From assembly GCA_001005265.1 (NCBI GenBank), contig CP011392.1, positions 496,001-560,000 of the forward strand: DNA of 64,000 nucleotides. The letters are read 5' to 3'. The translations under genes and the position numbers were made by a program. The notes below the pieces were generated by a model that had not been told where the DNA came from, did not search any database, and saw only the letters and a list, made by a program, of their open reading frames with translations. Positions 42,381-52,714 of this stretch are shown in pieces; the stretch's first letter is position 1, and each line of letters begins with the position of its first letter. This stretch comes from Dehalogenimonas sp. WBC-2. GTDB lineage: Bacteria; Chloroflexota; Dehalococcoidia; Dehalococcoidales; Dehalococcoidaceae.

Positions 42381-43817
42381 ATGTACACACCAACCCTGGA
42401 GATGATTAAAGACTTTCAAGGTCAAGGCAATCTGGCGGCAGTCAGCCGTGAATTGATGGCCGACCTGGAAACACCGGTTTCAGCCTTCCTGAAGATACAA
42501 CGCGGCGGGCTGTCATTTCTTTTGGAAAGCGTTGAGGGCGGGCAGCGCATGGCGCGGTACAGCTTTATCGGCACTGAACCGCGGCGGGTTATTACCGCTG
42601 ATGCCACATCGCAAACCGATCCTCTGGTGGCTATTGAAAACGAACTGGCAAACCGCCGTATTGTGCCCCAGCCGGGGTTGCCGCGGTTCTGCGGCGGGGC
42701 GGTGGGTTATCTGTCTTATGAAGTTGCCGGACGGTTTGAGAAACTGCCCGCGCCGGATGCCGACTCGCTGGGTCTGCCTGAAGCCATGTTCATGCTGGCC
42801 GATACCTTTCTGGTGTTTGACCATGTAGCCCACCGGATTAAGGTCATCTCGCTGATGCCGCTGGATGGCGACCTGGAACAAGCCTATGCCGAGGCCACAG
42901 GCCGGATAGATGAACTTTGCCGAAGGTTGAGCGAACCTCTTAAATTAAAAATACCGCACAAGCAGGGGTGTTCCACAAGCTCTGATTTTACCTCCAGCGT
43001 CACCAAGGAATCCTTTGAAGCAAGCGTCGCCAGCATTAAAGAAGACATAACCGCCGGTGAAGCTATCCAGGTTGTGCTGTCGCAGCGGCTTTCCCGGGCG
43101 ACCCACGCTGATCCCTTTGATATTTACCGCGCACTGCGGAGTATCAACCCATCGCCATATATGTATTATATGAATCTGGGTTCATTTCAGATCATCGGCG
43201 CGTCACCGGAAATACTGGTGCGGGTGGAGGATGGGGAGATCGTCACCCGGCCGCTGGCAGGGACAAGGTGGCGCGGTGCCACCGCGGAAGAAGATGCCGC
43301 CCTGGCAGTAGAGCTTAAGGCTGACCCCAAGGAATGCGCTGAACACATCATGCTGGTTGACCTGGGGCGGAACGATGTGGGGCGGGTGGCGGAGCCGGGG
43401 TCAGTGGAAATTTCAGATTTAATGAACGTGGAGCGCTACTCTCATGTGATGCATATGGTAAGCCACATCAAAGGAAAACTGAAGAAAGGGTTATCAGTGT
43501 TTGATGCGTTGAGGGCGACCTTCCCCGCCGGAACGGTAACCGGTGCGCCCAAGGTGCGGGCGATGCAGATTATTGCCGGGCATGAGCCGGAAAAACGGGG
43601 GCCTTACGCCGGGGCGGTGGGTTATTTCAGCTACAGCGGCAATATGGATATGGCAATTGCTATCCGTACCATGGTCACCAGCGGCGGGTACGCTTATGTT
43701 CAGGCTGGCGCGGGCATTGTTTATGACAGCCAGCCCGAGGCGGAGTACTACGAGACATTGAATAAAGCCCAGGCGTTGTTTAAGGCGGTCAGCCAGGCCG
43801 AAGCGGGCGGGAACTAG
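42381..43817 (+). CDS. trpE: Anthranilate synthase component I
   Basis: 478 residues from ATG 42381, with CGGGAG upstream; longer frames run into the T-box. It makes anthranilate from chorismate with TrpG. 'SFLLESVEGG' with 'RYSFIG' is the tryptophan feedback site. The chorismate-binding C-terminal half has 'GASPEILVR', 'RPLAGTRWRG', 'EHIMLVDLGRND' and 'TFPAGTVTGAPKVRAM'. It is the first gene of the T-box-controlled operon. Confidence 0.98.
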   Translation: MYTPTLEMIKDFQGQGNLAAVSRELMADLETPVSAFLKIQRGGLSFLLESVEGGQRMARYSFIGTEPRRVITADATSQTDPLVAIENELANRRIVPQPGLPRFCGGAVGYLSYEVAGRFEKLPAPDADSLGLPEAMFMLADTFLVFDHVAHRIKVISLMPLDGDLEQAYAEATGRIDELCRRLSEPLKLKIPHKQGCSTSSDFTSSVTKESFEASVASIKEDITAGEAIQVVLSQRLSRATHADPFDIYRALRSINPSPYMYYMNLGSFQIIGASPEILVRVEDGEIVTRPLAGTRWRGATAEEDAALAVELKADPKECAEHIMLVDLGRNDVGRVAEPGSVEISDLMNVERYSHVMHMVSHIKGKLKKGLSVFDALRATFPAGTVTGAPKVRAMQIIAGHEPEKRGPYAGAVGYFSYSGNMDMAIAIRTMVTSGGYAYVQAGAGIVYDSQPEAEYYETLNKAQALFKAVSQAEAGGN

Positions 43818-43826
43818 CGAGGCGAT

Positions 43827-44399
43827 ATGATATTACTGATAGACAATTATGATTCTTTTACCTATAACCTGTACCAGTGTTTGTGTGAACTGGGAGCTGA
43901 GGTTGTGGTCAGGCGTAATGACGAAATAGATATTGACGGAATTGAAAAACTTGCGCCTGAGAAAATCGTCATCTCACCTGGCCCATCGACGCCGGAACGG
44001 GCAGGGATATCCAATGAAGTCATCCGGCACTTTGGGTCAAGATTGCCGGTGCTGGGGGTTTGCCTGGGGCACCAGTGCCTGGGACAGGTGTATGGCGCTG
44101 AGGTGGTGCGCGCCAAATCAGTGATGCATGGCAAGGCGTCGGCGATTGAACACATCGGAAAAGGCGTTTTCAAGGGTTTGCCTTCCCCGTTTTCGGCTAT
44201 CCGCTACCATTCCCTGGCGATACAGCGCTCAACGCTGCCCGCCTGCCTGGAGATAACCGCCTGGACAGATGACGGCGAAATCATGGGACTGCGGCATAAA
44301 GAATACCAGGTCCAGGGGGTGCAGTTTCACCCCGAATCCTTCATGTCGGAGTATGGCAAAGAGATACTCAGTAACTTTCTAAACGGAGGCGGGCAATGA
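43827..44399 (+). CDS. trpG: Anthranilate synthase component II (glutamine amidotransferase)
   Basis: 190 residues, class I amidotransferase supplying ammonia to TrpE. Starts '[13 protein letters not shown]'; nucleophile Cys in 'VLGVCLGHQ', and His/Glu in 'GVQFHPES', all present. It is separate from trpD, not fused, and its stop overlaps the trpD start (ATGA). Confidence 0.97.
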   Translation: MILLIDNYDSFTYNLYQCLCELGAEVVVRRNDEIDIDGIEKLAPEKIVISPGPSTPERAGISNEVIRHFGSRLPVLGVCLGHQCLGQVYGAEVVRAKSVMHGKASAIEHIGKGVFKGLPSPFSAIRYHSLAIQRSTLPACLEITAWTDDGEIMGLRHKEYQVQGVQFHPESFMSEYGKEILSNFLNGGGQ

Positions 44400-45427
44400 T
44401 CAGAGAAGCTATTCAAATGCTGGTGTGCGGGCAGTCAATGACCGCCGATGAGGCGGCAACGGTGATGGCCGAGATCATGGAAGGACAAGCGACAGCGGCC
44501 CAGTTTGGGGCCTTTGTGACCGCACTTAGATGCAAAGGTGAGACGGTGGCGGAGATGGTGGGATTGGCAAAAACGATGCGGGCCAAGGCCTTGCCGGTAG
44601 TGGCCACAGGGACTGTGGTTGATACCTGCGGCACTGGAGGGGATGGGGCAGGCACTTTTAACATCTCCACCGCCGCGGCTATTGTGACCGCTGCCTGCGG
44701 CGTTAAAGTAGCCAAGCATGGCAACCGCGCCATGTCATCTAATTGCGGCTCAGCAGATGTGTTGGAGGCGCTGGGAGTCAGGATCGGTTTATCGCCCCTG
44801 GAAGCGGCGGACTGCCTGGAACAGGTGGGAGTGACCTTTATGTTTGCACCGGTGTTTCATCCGGCGATGAAGTATGCCGGGCTGCCGCGGCGGGAGATAG
44901 GCATCCGTACCGTGTTTAATTTGCTGGGGCCGCTATGTAACCCGGCCGGGGCTTCGGCGCAGGTGGTCGGCGTGCCGCAGCGGGAACTGGTGGTCAAGAT
45001 GGCTACGGTGCTGCGTGAATTGGGCAGTCATCATGCCATTGTGGCTCATGGCGCTGATGGCCTGGATGAGATAACAGTTACCGGTGCAACCCATATCTGC
45101 GAATTTAAGCAGGGAGAAATAAAGACTTATGATATCATTCCTGAGGACTATGGTTTGTCCCGCTGTGCCATGGCTGATATCAAAGGCGGCGATGCTTACT
45201 GGAACGCGGCGGCGATGCTGCGGGTGCTTCAAGGCGAGAATAGTGCGATGAGAGATGCGGTGGTGCTCAATACCGCGGCGGCGCTGATGGTGGCCGACCG
45301 GGTGGTATCGCTTGCTGAGGGTGTCGTTGAGGCCGCCAAAGCCATTGATAACGGCAGGGCGATAGCCATACTGGAGAAACTGGTGGAAGTCAGTCAACTG
45401 TTGGAGGCCGGGCGTGTTACTGGATGA
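44396..45427 (+). CDS. trpD: Anthranilate phosphoribosyltransferase
   Basis: 343 residues. It joins anthranilate to PRPP. The PRPP-binding '[20 protein letters not shown]' and '[21 protein letters not shown]' and the anthranilate/metal motif 'HGADGLDEI' are intact. It overlaps trpG by 4 bases and trpC by 14 bases. Confidence 0.97.
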   Translation: MIREAIQMLVCGQSMTADEAATVMAEIMEGQATAAQFGAFVTALRCKGETVAEMVGLAKTMRAKALPVVATGTVVDTCGTGGDGAGTFNISTAAAIVTAACGVKVAKHGNRAMSSNCGSADVLEALGVRIGLSPLEAADCLEQVGVTFMFAPVFHPAMKYAGLPRREIGIRTVFNLLGPLCNPAGASAQVVGVPQRELVVKMATVLRELGSHHAIVAHGADGLDEITVTGATHICEFKQGEIKTYDIIPEDYGLSRCAMADIKGGDAYWNAAAMLRVLQGENSAMRDAVVLNTAAALMVADRVVSLAEGVVEAAKAIDNGRAIAILEKLVEVSQLLEAGRVTG

Positions 45428-46193
45428 CATTTTGAAGGCGACACAGGTGTCCGTAAAAGAGCGCCAGAAAATAATGCCGCTTGATGATGTGATTGCCGCC
45501 ATTGATGCCGTGCCACCACCTGTAGATTTTGCCCGGGCTATCAGCGGCCAGAGGATGAGTGTCATCGCTGAGGTTAAAAAGGCATCACCATCCCGGGGGG
45601 TGATCAAAGTGAATTTTGATCCGGTAAGTATAGCCCGTGCCTATGTCCGCGGCGGCGCGGCAGCGATATCGGTCTTAACCGAAGAGCATTATTTTCAAGG
45701 GAGTATTGATTATTTAAGGGCGGTCTCAGCCGACCTGGGCGGTAAACGGCCTCCGATATTGCGCAAAGATTTTATTTTTGAACCTTATCAGATATATGAA
45801 GCACGGGTGTATGGTGCCGATGCGGTGCTATTGATTGTGTCCATACTTACGCCGACCTACCTGGCGTCACTATTGGATATTACCCATGATTTGGGTATGA
45901 TGGCGCTGGTTGAAGCGCATGACGAGGAAGAGGTAATGACGGCGGTTAACAGCGGCGCTCAAGTCATTGGTATTAACAATCGTGACCTTAAAACCTTTGC
46001 GGTTGACATAAAGACAACAGCCAGGCTGAGGCCGCTTATTCCAAGGGATAGAACGGTGGTCAGCGAAAGCGGTATTTGCTGCCGGAGTGATCTTGAATAC
46101 CTGTCCGGTATCGGGGTTCAGGCAGCGCTCATAGGAGAAGCGTTAGTGACGGCGGATGACATTGAACAACGATTAAGGGAGGTGTTGGCATGA
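45414..46193 (+). CDS. trpC: Indole-3-glycerol phosphate synthase
   Basis: 259 residues from a GTG (45414) with GGAGG upstream inside trpD. TIM barrel with 'SVIAEVKKASPSRGVI' (catalytic Lys), 'ILRKDFIFEPYQIYEAR', 'VIGINNRDLKTF' and 'VSESGI'. It ring-closes CdRP to indole-3-glycerol phosphate. Monofunctional, with trpF as a separate overlapping gene. Confidence 0.97.
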   Translation: MLLDDILKATQVSVKERQKIMPLDDVIAAIDAVPPPVDFARAISGQRMSVIAEVKKASPSRGVIKVNFDPVSIARAYVRGGAAAISVLTEEHYFQGSIDYLRAVSADLGGKRPPILRKDFIFEPYQIYEARVYGADAVLLIVSILTPTYLASLLDITHDLGMMALVEAHDEEEVMTAVNSGAQVIGINNRDLKTFAVDIKTTARLRPLIPRDRTVVSESGICCRSDLEYLSGIGVQAALIGEALVTADDIEQRLREVLA

Positions 46194-46855
46194 CCCGGAT
46201 AAAAATATGCGGTATCACCGATGTGGAGACAGCAGATCTGTGCCGCAGGTTAGGGGCTGATTTTATCGGCCTGGTGTTTGCTGACAGCCGCCGTCAGGTG
46301 ACACCGGAAAAAGCGATGGAGATGACCTACAATTTACTTGCGCTACCCAAACGGCCTAAGTTGGCGGGTGTTTTTGTCAACGCACCGGCCTATGAGGTTA
46401 ACCGTATTGCGGATTACTGCCGCTTGGACCGGGTGCAGCTTTCCGGCGATGAGGATGAGGATTATTGCCGCCTTATTGAACACCCGCTAATCCGGATGAC
46501 CCATATCAGCAATGAGACATCGGTGGATGAGATCCAAAGCCGCATGGTGGTGTCACAACCACACAGCATTCAGTTGCTTGATGTTAAATCCAGTGACAGC
46601 TATGGCGGCAGTGGTAAAAGCTTTGATTGGAAGATACTGGCTGATCTGAATCCGGCGCTACCGGTGATGGTGGCCGGTGGTTTAAGTCCGGAAAATGTGG
46701 GGGAACTTATCATGCGCTACCGGCCATGGGGGGTGGATGTTTCCAGCGGTGTTGAAACACACGGTCATAAAGACCCGGTGAAAATTATGGCCTTTATCAG
46801 AGCGGTAAAAGAGGCTGATGCCAAGTTGAAAGGGGTTCAAGATGCTGCCAGATAA
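46190..46855 (+). CDS. trpF: Phosphoribosylanthranilate isomerase
   Basis: 221 residues. TIM barrel with catalytic Cys in 'KICGITDVE', 'DFIGLVF..SRRQV', 'LAGVFVNAP', '[12 protein letters not shown]' and 'GVDVSSGVE'. It isomerises PRA to CdRP. It overlaps trpC by 4 bases and trpB by 14 bases. Confidence 0.97.
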   Translation: MTRIKICGITDVETADLCRRLGADFIGLVFADSRRQVTPEKAMEMTYNLLALPKRPKLAGVFVNAPAYEVNRIADYCRLDRVQLSGDEDEDYCRLIEHPLIRMTHISNETSVDEIQSRMVVSQPHSIQLLDVKSSDSYGGSGKSFDWKILADLNPALPVMVAGGLSPENVGELIMRYRPWGVDVSSGVETHGHKDPVKIMAFIRAVKEADAKLKGVQDAAR

Positions 46856-48026
46856 CCGGGGCTATTTTGGGCAATATGGCGGGCGTTATGTGCCGGAGAC
46901 AATCATGCCAGCCCTTTTGGGCCTGACCCGCGGTTATGATGAGGTCAAGGCTGATGCATTATTCCATGAAGAGCTGGATAGGCTGCTGGCGCACTACGCC
47001 GGGCGGCCAACGCCGGTCTATTTTGCCGCCAATCTGACGCGACGGTGCGCCGGGGCCAGGATTTATCTGAAAAGAGAAGATCTGGCACATACCGGTTCAC
47101 ATAAAATTAACAATGCTTTAGGTCAGGGACTGCTGGCCAGACGTATGGGTAAGCAACGGATCATCGCCGAGACCGGTGCCGGGCAGCACGGCGTAGCCAC
47201 TGCGGCGGTGTGCGCCATGCTGGGGCTTAAAGGCGTGGTCTATATGGGTGAGGAAGATGTCAAACGCCAGGCACTCAACGTTTTTAGGATGAAACTCATG
47301 GGTACCGAAGTGCGGCCGGTAACTTCGGGGTCAAAAACACTCAAAGACGCCATCAATGAAGCGATGCGGGACTGGGTAAGCCATCCTGATGACAGCTATT
47401 ATCTTATCGGTTCTGTCGTTGGGCCGCACCCGTATCCGGTCATGGTGCGTGATTTCCAATCAGTCATCGGGCAGGAGTCGCGGGCGCAAATGCTTGATGA
47501 CCAGGGCAAACTGCCGGATTATGTGGTGGCCTGCGTTGGCGGCGGCTCAAACGCCATGGGCATGTTCTATCCGTTTATTAATGATACCTTGGTGAAACTT
47601 GTCGGTATAGAGGCAGGCGGCCACGGCCTTGCCTCCGGCGAACATGCCGCGCCGCTTTCGGCGGGGCGGCCAGGGGTGCTTCATGGCGCGATGTCTTATT
47701 TGATGCAGGATAAATACGGCCAGGTGACCGAAACACATAGCATTTCTGCCGGCTTAGATTATCCCGGCGTCGGGCCGGAGCATAGTTATCTTAAGGACAG
47801 CCATCGTGTAGAGTATTCGGCGGTAACCGACACTGAAGCTCTAGAGGCCTTCCGTCTGCTATCGGAAACCGAAGGTATCATGCCGGCCATGGAATCAGCC
47901 CACGCTGTAGCCGGAGCGGTAAAACTGGCGTCGTCGCTCAATGCTGATAAAACTGTACTCATCTGTCTGTCAGGACGGGGCGACAAAGATATGGATATTG
48001 TGATGAACGCACTGGAGGTTAAGTAG
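46842..48026 (+). CDS. trpB: Tryptophan synthase beta chain
   Basis: 394 residues, TrpB1 type. PLP Lys in '[13 protein letters not shown]', '[11 protein letters not shown]', phosphate-binding '[10 protein letters not shown]' and 'LSGRGDKD' at the end. It condenses indole with serine, receiving indole through a tunnel from TrpA. Its stop overlaps the trpA GTG start (TAGTG). Confidence 0.98.
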   Translation: MLPDNRGYFGQYGGRYVPETIMPALLGLTRGYDEVKADALFHEELDRLLAHYAGRPTPVYFAANLTRRCAGARIYLKREDLAHTGSHKINNALGQGLLARRMGKQRIIAETGAGQHGVATAAVCAMLGLKGVVYMGEEDVKRQALNVFRMKLMGTEVRPVTSGSKTLKDAINEAMRDWVSHPDDSYYLIGSVVGPHPYPVMVRDFQSVIGQESRAQMLDDQGKLPDYVVACVGGGSNAMGMFYPFINDTLVKLVGIEAGGHGLASGEHAAPLSAGRPGVLHGAMSYLMQDKYGQVTETHSISAGLDYPGVGPEHSYLKDSHRVEYSAVTDTEALEAFRLLSETEGIMPAMESAHAVAGAVKLASSLNADKTVLICLSGRGDKDMDIVMNALEVK

Positions 48027-48811
48027 TGGGCAACCTTACGCGCAAGTTTATAGCTGGAAAGAAAGTGTTGATCGGTTATGTCACCGTGGGCTATCCCGAC
48101 ATTGAAACGACATTGAAGGCCGTGCCGCTATTGGAAAGCGCCGGATGCGATATTGTGGAACTGGGTATTCCATTTTCTGATCCTATCGGTGACGGACCGG
48201 TTATTCAGGCAGCCAGTTACCAGGCTCTACTGAACGGGGTAACAACCCAAACCTGCCTTGATGTTGCCAGACAGCTTCGGTGCAAGGTTAAGCTGCCGCT
48301 GGTTTTTATGGGCTACTACAACCCGATTTTGAGTTATGGCATTGACGCTTTTTGCCGCGACAGCGCTGAGGCCGGAATTAACGGCCTCATTGTGCCGGAT
48401 CTACCGCCTGATGAGTCTGAGGTACTCGATGCTGCCGCTACAGATAACGGGTTGGATCTGGTGCATCTGTTGGCGCCTACCAGTACAGACGAGCGTATTG
48501 AATTGGTGGCGCAAAAATCCCGGGGATTTATCTACCTGGTATCGGTGACAGGGGTCACCGGCACCCGTGAAGGAGTACCAGACTACCTGCCGGGATTTGT
48601 CGAAAAAGTCAGGCAGCGGGCATTGCAACCACTGGCCATCGGTTTTGGGGTCTCCTCGGTATCCCAGGCGGTGTCCATGGCAGGACTTGCTGACGGCGTA
48701 ATAATCGGCAGCAAGTTGCTTAAACTCATTGAGGAAGACCGGTCGCTGGGCAAACTGAAGACCTTTGTCACTGAAGTGAGGCAAACACTTGATGACCAGC
48801 TTTTCCCTTGA
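48026..48811 (+). CDS. trpA: Tryptophan synthase alpha chain
   Basis: 261 residues from GTG 48026. TIM barrel with catalytic Glu in '[19 protein letters not shown]' and Asp in '[11 protein letters not shown]', plus 'GVTGTREG' loop and 'GFGVSS'. It cleaves indole-3-glycerol phosphate. It is the last gene of the operon; no clear terminator follows. Confidence 0.97.
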   Translation: MGNLTRKFIAGKKVLIGYVTVGYPDIETTLKAVPLLESAGCDIVELGIPFSDPIGDGPVIQAASYQALLNGVTTQTCLDVARQLRCKVKLPLVFMGYYNPILSYGIDAFCRDSAEAGINGLIVPDLPPDESEVLDAAATDNGLDLVHLLAPTSTDERIELVAQKSRGFIYLVSVTGVTGTREGVPDYLPGFVEKVRQRALQPLAIGFGVSSVSQAVSMAGLADGVIIGSKLLKLIEEDRSLGKLKTFVTEVRQTLDDQLFP

Positions 48812-48905
48812 TGGTAAAACACCAATGGAAACAACGGAGTAGGGAGCCGGATGCTATTTGGGGCACTGGAAAAGATGCAACAGACTGGAACGCTAACGCT
48901 TGGTG

Positions 48906-49145
48906 TTATTCTATAGGGATAACCTCACCGCATTTAGGACACTTAATGGTTGTCCGGTAGTATGCCTGATACTCTGCAACAATACCGTTTTGTGGAAATA
49001 CGGCATACCGGACGCCTATATGCCCTTTGGCTAAAGCTATAGCTTTAGCTTGTGCTTGTTCAAAGTTTCCCAGGAATTCCAGGCGGGTGACGGTTTTAGG
49101 AGAGTATTTGGTTTCAACTATCTCGTATTCGCGCTCGTCAGTCAT
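48906..49145 (-). CDS. Small hypothetical protein with a C-terminal zinc-ribbon half
   Basis: 79 residues beginning MTDEREYEIVETKYSPKTV and ending 'TIKCPKCGEVIPIE', a CxxC knuckle. Soluble, with no other motif. Coding is supported by composition and by being the only plausible frame here; function unknown. It is convergent with trpA. Confidence 0.55.
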   Translation of the reverse strand: MTDEREYEIVETKYSPKTVTRLEFLGNFEQAQAKAIALAKGHIGVRYAVFPQNGIVAEYQAYYRTTIKCPKCGEVIPIE

Positions 49146-49399
49146 CAGTGTTGCCTCCAGCTAATACTTGCAATCTAATATCTTCAATGATTATAAGACA
49201 AAAAGGTAGTAAAAGAAATACCCGGATATTTTAAGTTGATGGAGCCACTCGGGGGTGGCGGTCAGGCATATGGTTTAACAACTCCAATTACCGATGAATA
49301 TTAGTGGTCATAATGGCTTGGTTTTTCAAGAGTGTCGGATTTGATATAGTATGAATCGAATCTGTTCAATAAACCCTTGAACAATAGCAGGAGAACTGA

Positions 49400-49933
49400 A
49401 TGCCTATTATAGATATGCATACCGGCAGGCAGTCATTTGATTTTGATTGTGGCCCTAAATCCCTGCAATTAGTACTTGCCTACTATGGTGTTGAATTGAG
49501 GGAAGACCAGCTTCTTTTACGGCTTGGAAGCAATCATCTCGGAACCAGAATTTCGGACATGACAGCATTGGCCGAATCATTCGGGTTTGTTGTTGAAGCT
49601 CATTCGGGGGTTTCTTTGGCCGAGGTTAAGAAGTACGTTGACGAGTTGCGACCGGTTATCGTATTGGTGCAGGCGTGGGCGGATAAATATATGTCGCAGG
49701 AGGACTGGCGACAGACTAACGAACACGGACACTATGTGGTGGTTATCGGTTACCGTGAACACACGGTACTATTTGAAGATCCGGCGACGTTTGGCAATAC
49801 CTGGCTTACCGAACGCGAGTTTCTGTCACGATGGCACGATGTGGACCCGGTTTCAGGTGAGAGACTGGAACATTTTGCGATGGTGCTTAAAGGGAAAATG
49901 CCGGCGCCGATAGTTGCACGGCATATGGACTAA
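49400..49933 (+). CDS. C39-like cysteine peptidase family protein
   Basis: 177 residues. The catalytic set of papain-like C39 peptidases is visible: Gln and Cys in 'RQSFDFDCGPKSLQ', His in 'EHGHYVVVIGY' and Asp in 'LFEDPATFGN'. C39 domains usually cleave double-glycine leaders of exported peptides, but here there is no ABC transporter, membrane segment or precursor peptide nearby, so it is a free-standing enzyme. AGGAG lies about 7 bases before ATG 49400. Substrate unknown. Confidence 0.82.
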   Translation: MPIIDMHTGRQSFDFDCGPKSLQLVLAYYGVELREDQLLLRLGSNHLGTRISDMTALAESFGFVVEAHSGVSLAEVKKYVDELRPVIVLVQAWADKYMSQEDWRQTNEHGHYVVVIGYREHTVLFEDPATFGNTWLTEREFLSRWHDVDPVSGERLEHFAMVLKGKMPAPIVARHMD

Positions 49934-49971
49934 CAATTTAACATACATTTTTGATGTTACGGTTGGACGGG

Positions 49972-50361
49972 CTATTTCTCAAGATAAGTTCTTAGTTTGT
50001 CCCAATAGTATGCATGCCAACCATTGGCTATTGACTCAGCAAACTCATCCGGCACCTTCTCTTGAGTGAAATGCAGAGTTGTGGTGCCTCTCTTCTCCTG
50101 AAACTCAATACTCACTTCTGAATATAGACCTTCCGGCCAGTCGGAGGTGCGCCAAAGTTCAACAATGCTTTTATATGGCGCTATTTTCAGAAAAGAGCCG
50201 GTGATATAGCCGTCATAGGCACTGAAGTGACCGCCGACGCTTGAGTCAATAGATGCCTTCTCTCCGGTGAAGTCACTGTGGCGGTCAGAATCCATCAGCG
50301 TGTCATACACCCGGCGCAACGGCACTTCAAACACCGCAAGCTGGACGATTGTTTTAGTCAA
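49972..50361 (-). CDS. SRPBCC/AHSA1-family protein
   Basis: About 130 residues from a TTG (50361) preceded by AAGG; the longer frame to 50457 would run into the cyclophilin gene. Pattern 'VFEVPLRRVYDTLMDSDRHSDFTGEKASID', 'GGHFSAYDGYITG' and 'VELWRTSDWPEG' matches activator-of-Hsp90-homologue (AHSA1) START-fold proteins, with a hydrophobic ligand pocket. It lies downstream of two cyclophilin genes. Ligand unknown. Confidence 0.85.
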   Translation of the reverse strand: MTKTIVQLAVFEVPLRRVYDTLMDSDRHSDFTGEKASIDSSVGGHFSAYDGYITGSFLKIAPYKSIVELWRTSDWPEGLYSEVSIEFQEKRGTTTLHFTQEKVPDEFAESIANGWHAYYWDKLRTYLEK

Positions 50362-50392
50362 ATCATGGCCTTGTTGTCCGCGTTGTTTGCCG

Positions 50393-50944
50393 TTATTTTT
50401 CGGAAATTTTGATGCCTTTAATAACCGGAGGTTCAACCGGACGCGATACCTCACCATGAGGGGCGCGGGTTACCTGGACGGAGGCGATCTTCTGTACGAT
50501 ATCCATGCCATCAACTATGCGCCCGAACTGGGTGTAATTAGGGGCTCCGTCGAGGCAAGTGGCGTCAGCACCGGTGCAGATGAAGAACTGACTGCCGTTG
50601 GTGTTGGGCCCGGCATTTGCCATGGCTACCATACCTACCTCATAGGAGTGTTTGGCCGGTAGTTCATCGGCAAAACGGTAACCCGGCCCGCCTGAGCCGG
50701 TACCGGTAGGATCACCGGTTTGAGCCATAAAAGTCTTGATGATACGGTGGAAAATAACACCGTTATAAAAGCCTTCTTGGGCCAGGAAGATAAAATTATT
50801 GACCGTTTTGGGACTCTCAGCTGATAACAGCTCAATGGTGAAATCCCCCAGGCTGGTTTCCATGACAGCCTGGTATTTTTTAGCCGGGTCGATTTTCATT
50901 TCCGGTGGAGTGGTCCAGCGTTTGGGTGCTTGATTTGAGCTCAT
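50393..50944 (-). CDS. Cytoplasmic cyclophilin-type peptidyl-prolyl isomerase
   Basis: 183 residues. Cyclophilin core with 'SPKTVNNFIFLAQEGFYNGVIFHRIIKTFMAQ' (active Arg in FHRI), 'GTGSGGPGYRFADE', 'MANAGPNTNGSQFFIC' and 'YTQFGRIVDGMDIV'. No signal peptide. It catalyses prolyl cis-trans isomerisation in protein folding. It is a close paralogue of the lipoprotein version just upstream on the same strand. Confidence 0.95.
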   Translation of the reverse strand: MSSNQAPKRWTTPPEMKIDPAKKYQAVMETSLGDFTIELLSAESPKTVNNFIFLAQEGFYNGVIFHRIIKTFMAQTGDPTGTGSGGPGYRFADELPAKHSYEVGMVAMANAGPNTNGSQFFICTGADATCLDGAPNYTQFGRIVDGMDIVQKIASVQVTRAPHGEVSRPVEPPVIKGIKISEK

Positions 50945-51001
50945 TGTTAAGCCTTTCGTTTTATTGATTTGTGGTTCATCGTGCTTGTATTAGCCGGTGG
51001 C

Positions 51002-51571
51002 TTATGAAGTGGTAATGGTGACACTTATCATGTACGGCGGGTCTACCGGCTTGGACAGGTTACCGTCACTGCCGAGTACCACCGGCACGGCGGCAATTTG
51101 CAGCACCACGTCCATACCTTCAACAATCTTGCCAAATTGGGTGTAGGCAGGGTTGCTGTCGAGATATTGGACAGCCAGCGGGCCGGAACAAATAAAGAAC
51201 TGGCTACCGTTGGTATTAGGGCCGGAGTTGGCCATAGCCACGATACCAGGTTGATAAGAGCGTTTGACCGGCAGTTCATCGTCAAATTTGTATCCTGGCC
51301 CACCGAAACCGGTGCCCAAAGGGTCGCCGGTTTGAATCATGAAGTCCTTGATAATACGATGGAAAATGATATCATCGTAAAAACCTTGTTCAGCCAGTTT
51401 GATGAAATTTTCGACTGTCTTTGGACTGTCTTTAGTGAATAACTCGATTTTGAAACTGCCCAAGTTTGTTTCAATGACGGCGTATTTTTGCTCCGGACTG
51501 GCAGCGCAACCGCTAACAGCCAGGATGGCTATAACCGGTAGAATCAGAAAGATTGACCTTAATAATTTCAT
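51002..51571 (-). CDS. Lipoprotein cyclophilin-type peptidyl-prolyl isomerase
   Basis: 189 residues. Signal peptide with lipobox 'AVSGCAAS' (Cys near 22), then a cyclophilin domain with 'YDDIIFHRIIKDFMIQ', 'GTGFGGPGYKFDDE' and 'MANSGPNTNGSQFFIC'. It should act outside the membrane, complementing the cytoplasmic copy encoded next to it. The two arose by tandem duplication. Confidence 0.94.
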   Translation of the reverse strand: MKLLRSIFLILPVIAILAVSGCAASPEQKYAVIETNLGSFKIELFTKDSPKTVENFIKLAEQGFYDDIIFHRIIKDFMIQTGDPLGTGFGGPGYKFDDELPVKRSYQPGIVAMANSGPNTNGSQFFICSGPLAVQYLDSNPAYTQFGKIVEGMDVVLQIAAVPVVLGSDGNLSKPVDPPYMISVTITTS

Positions 51572-51706
51572 CTTGCCTCAACTAACAACAAAATTGGCTT
51601 CAATAATACGCGAAACACGGTCACTTTGCCAAATCAGGCGCTACCGTCAGGTATCGCGGTGGTATATAATCAATCACAGCGGTCTGCCGCACTATACGGA
51701 GGGGCA

Positions 51707-51934
51707 ATGAAGAACGACAAGCCAATTTCCAGCGTTTCAATCAATTATAAGGATGGCACCAAGGAATATCTTGATGTTTACGCCGTAGTGGGGCTTTCCG
51801 GTGATACCTGGTACAGCGCCCTCATGTCGCCAGCGGAAGAGGACGATAAAGTAACCCTGAATAATTTATTAGTTGACTTGTCTGACACCATGCTGAAAGA
51901 CATTGCTCAGGATGAGGCAAGAAACAAAAAGTAG
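51707..51934 (+). CDS. Small hypothetical protein
   Basis: 75 residues from ATG 51707, with GGAGGGG upstream; the longer frame from 51626 has no start signal. Sequence 'SSVSINYKDGTKEYLDVYAVVG' looks like a small beta-rich domain followed by an acidic helix. No family recognised. Divergent from the lipoprotein cyclophilin gene. Confidence 0.6.
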   Translation: MKNDKPISSVSINYKDGTKEYLDVYAVVGLSGDTWYSALMSPAEEDDKVTLNNLLVDLSDTMLKDIAQDEARNKK

Positions 51935-51963
51935 GCCGTACCGTTGCGTTAAATGGAGCTTCC

Positions 51964-52215
51964 TCATTTGGCAGCGATTTTGTTTTCCAGTTGGGCATTG
52001 GACGGTTCTACCATGATTGAGCCGTCCGGGAAGACAATGGTAGGTACGCTCCGGTTGCCTTTATTGATCTTTTCAACATAGGTGACAGCGGCGGTGTCTT
52101 GAGCTAGGTCTATCCATTTAAAATTGATACCATGGCTTTCAAAGACACGTTTGGCGCGGAGGCAATCAGGGCACCAGGCAGTGCCGTACACTGTAATTAT
52201 TTCCGGATTTGTCAT
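51964..52215 (-). CDS. Glutaredoxin-like (NrdH/mycoredoxin-type) thiol protein
   Basis: 83 residues. Thioredoxin fold with redox pair 'WCPDC' near residue 14-18, 'RSVPTIVFPDGSIMVEPSN' containing the cis-Pro. CPDC active sites are common in mycoredoxin-like proteins. It probably reduces disulfides in the cytoplasm; its reductase could be the flavoprotein at 17165 or a thioredoxin reductase elsewhere. Confidence 0.88.
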   Translation of the reverse strand: MTNPEIITVYGTAWCPDCLRAKRVFESHGINFKWIDLAQDTAAVTYVEKINKGNRSVPTIVFPDGSIMVEPSNAQLENKIAAK

Positions 52216-52277
52216 TTTGGGTCTCCTATAATTTTATTGTATATCTCATTGTTACACAGATATTGTAACTACTCGAA

Positions 52278-52532
52278 TTAGAATCTGAAGTGAACGAAGA
52301 TGCGTCCGAAATTCTTGTCGTCTTTTTCCAACCGATGATATAACTGTTTAATCTCAGGCTGGCTGAGGAACCGAAGTACGCGTTTTTTTAATTGGCCGGA
52401 ACCTTTGCCCGGTATAATCTCCACCAGGGCAATCTTTTTGGTAACAGCGCTGTCAATGATGCGGCGTAGTTCAGCATCAATAGATGCGCCCTTGTTAAAT
52501 ATATCGTGCAAATCCAGTGTCAGTTTTGCCAA
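52278..52532 (-). CDS. Stand-alone Smr domain protein
   Basis: 84 residues, essentially one Smr domain: 'LTLDLHDIFNKGASIDAELRRII' and 'ALVEIIPGKGSGQLKKRVLRFL'. The family motifs LDLHG and (I/V)xGKGxG are nearly kept (Asp replaces Gly in the first). Smr domains bind or nick nucleic acid in MutS2-like and ribosome-rescue proteins. Alone here, not fused. Confidence 0.85.
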   Translation of the reverse strand: MAKLTLDLHDIFNKGASIDAELRRIIDSAVTKKIALVEIIPGKGSGQLKKRVLRFLSQPEIKQLYHRLEKDDKNFGRIFVHFRF

Positions 52533-52714
52533 ATTATTACTCCAAAGATTGAAAAAGTGGACATATCAGTAGCAGACCACGAGTCTGATTTTCAAACTTA
52601 TCTGAATTATATGATAATCAAATTTCACATAAGTTGCCAATTCAAGTCATCCTTTTTGGCTCTGTATATTTTGTATGATTATAATTAAGCAAGTAAAATG
52701 AAGTACCCCATAAA

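Noticed and set aside
44413-44733. Minus-strand ORFs opposite trpD
   Set aside because: Shadow frames; trpD motifs are intact on the plus strand.
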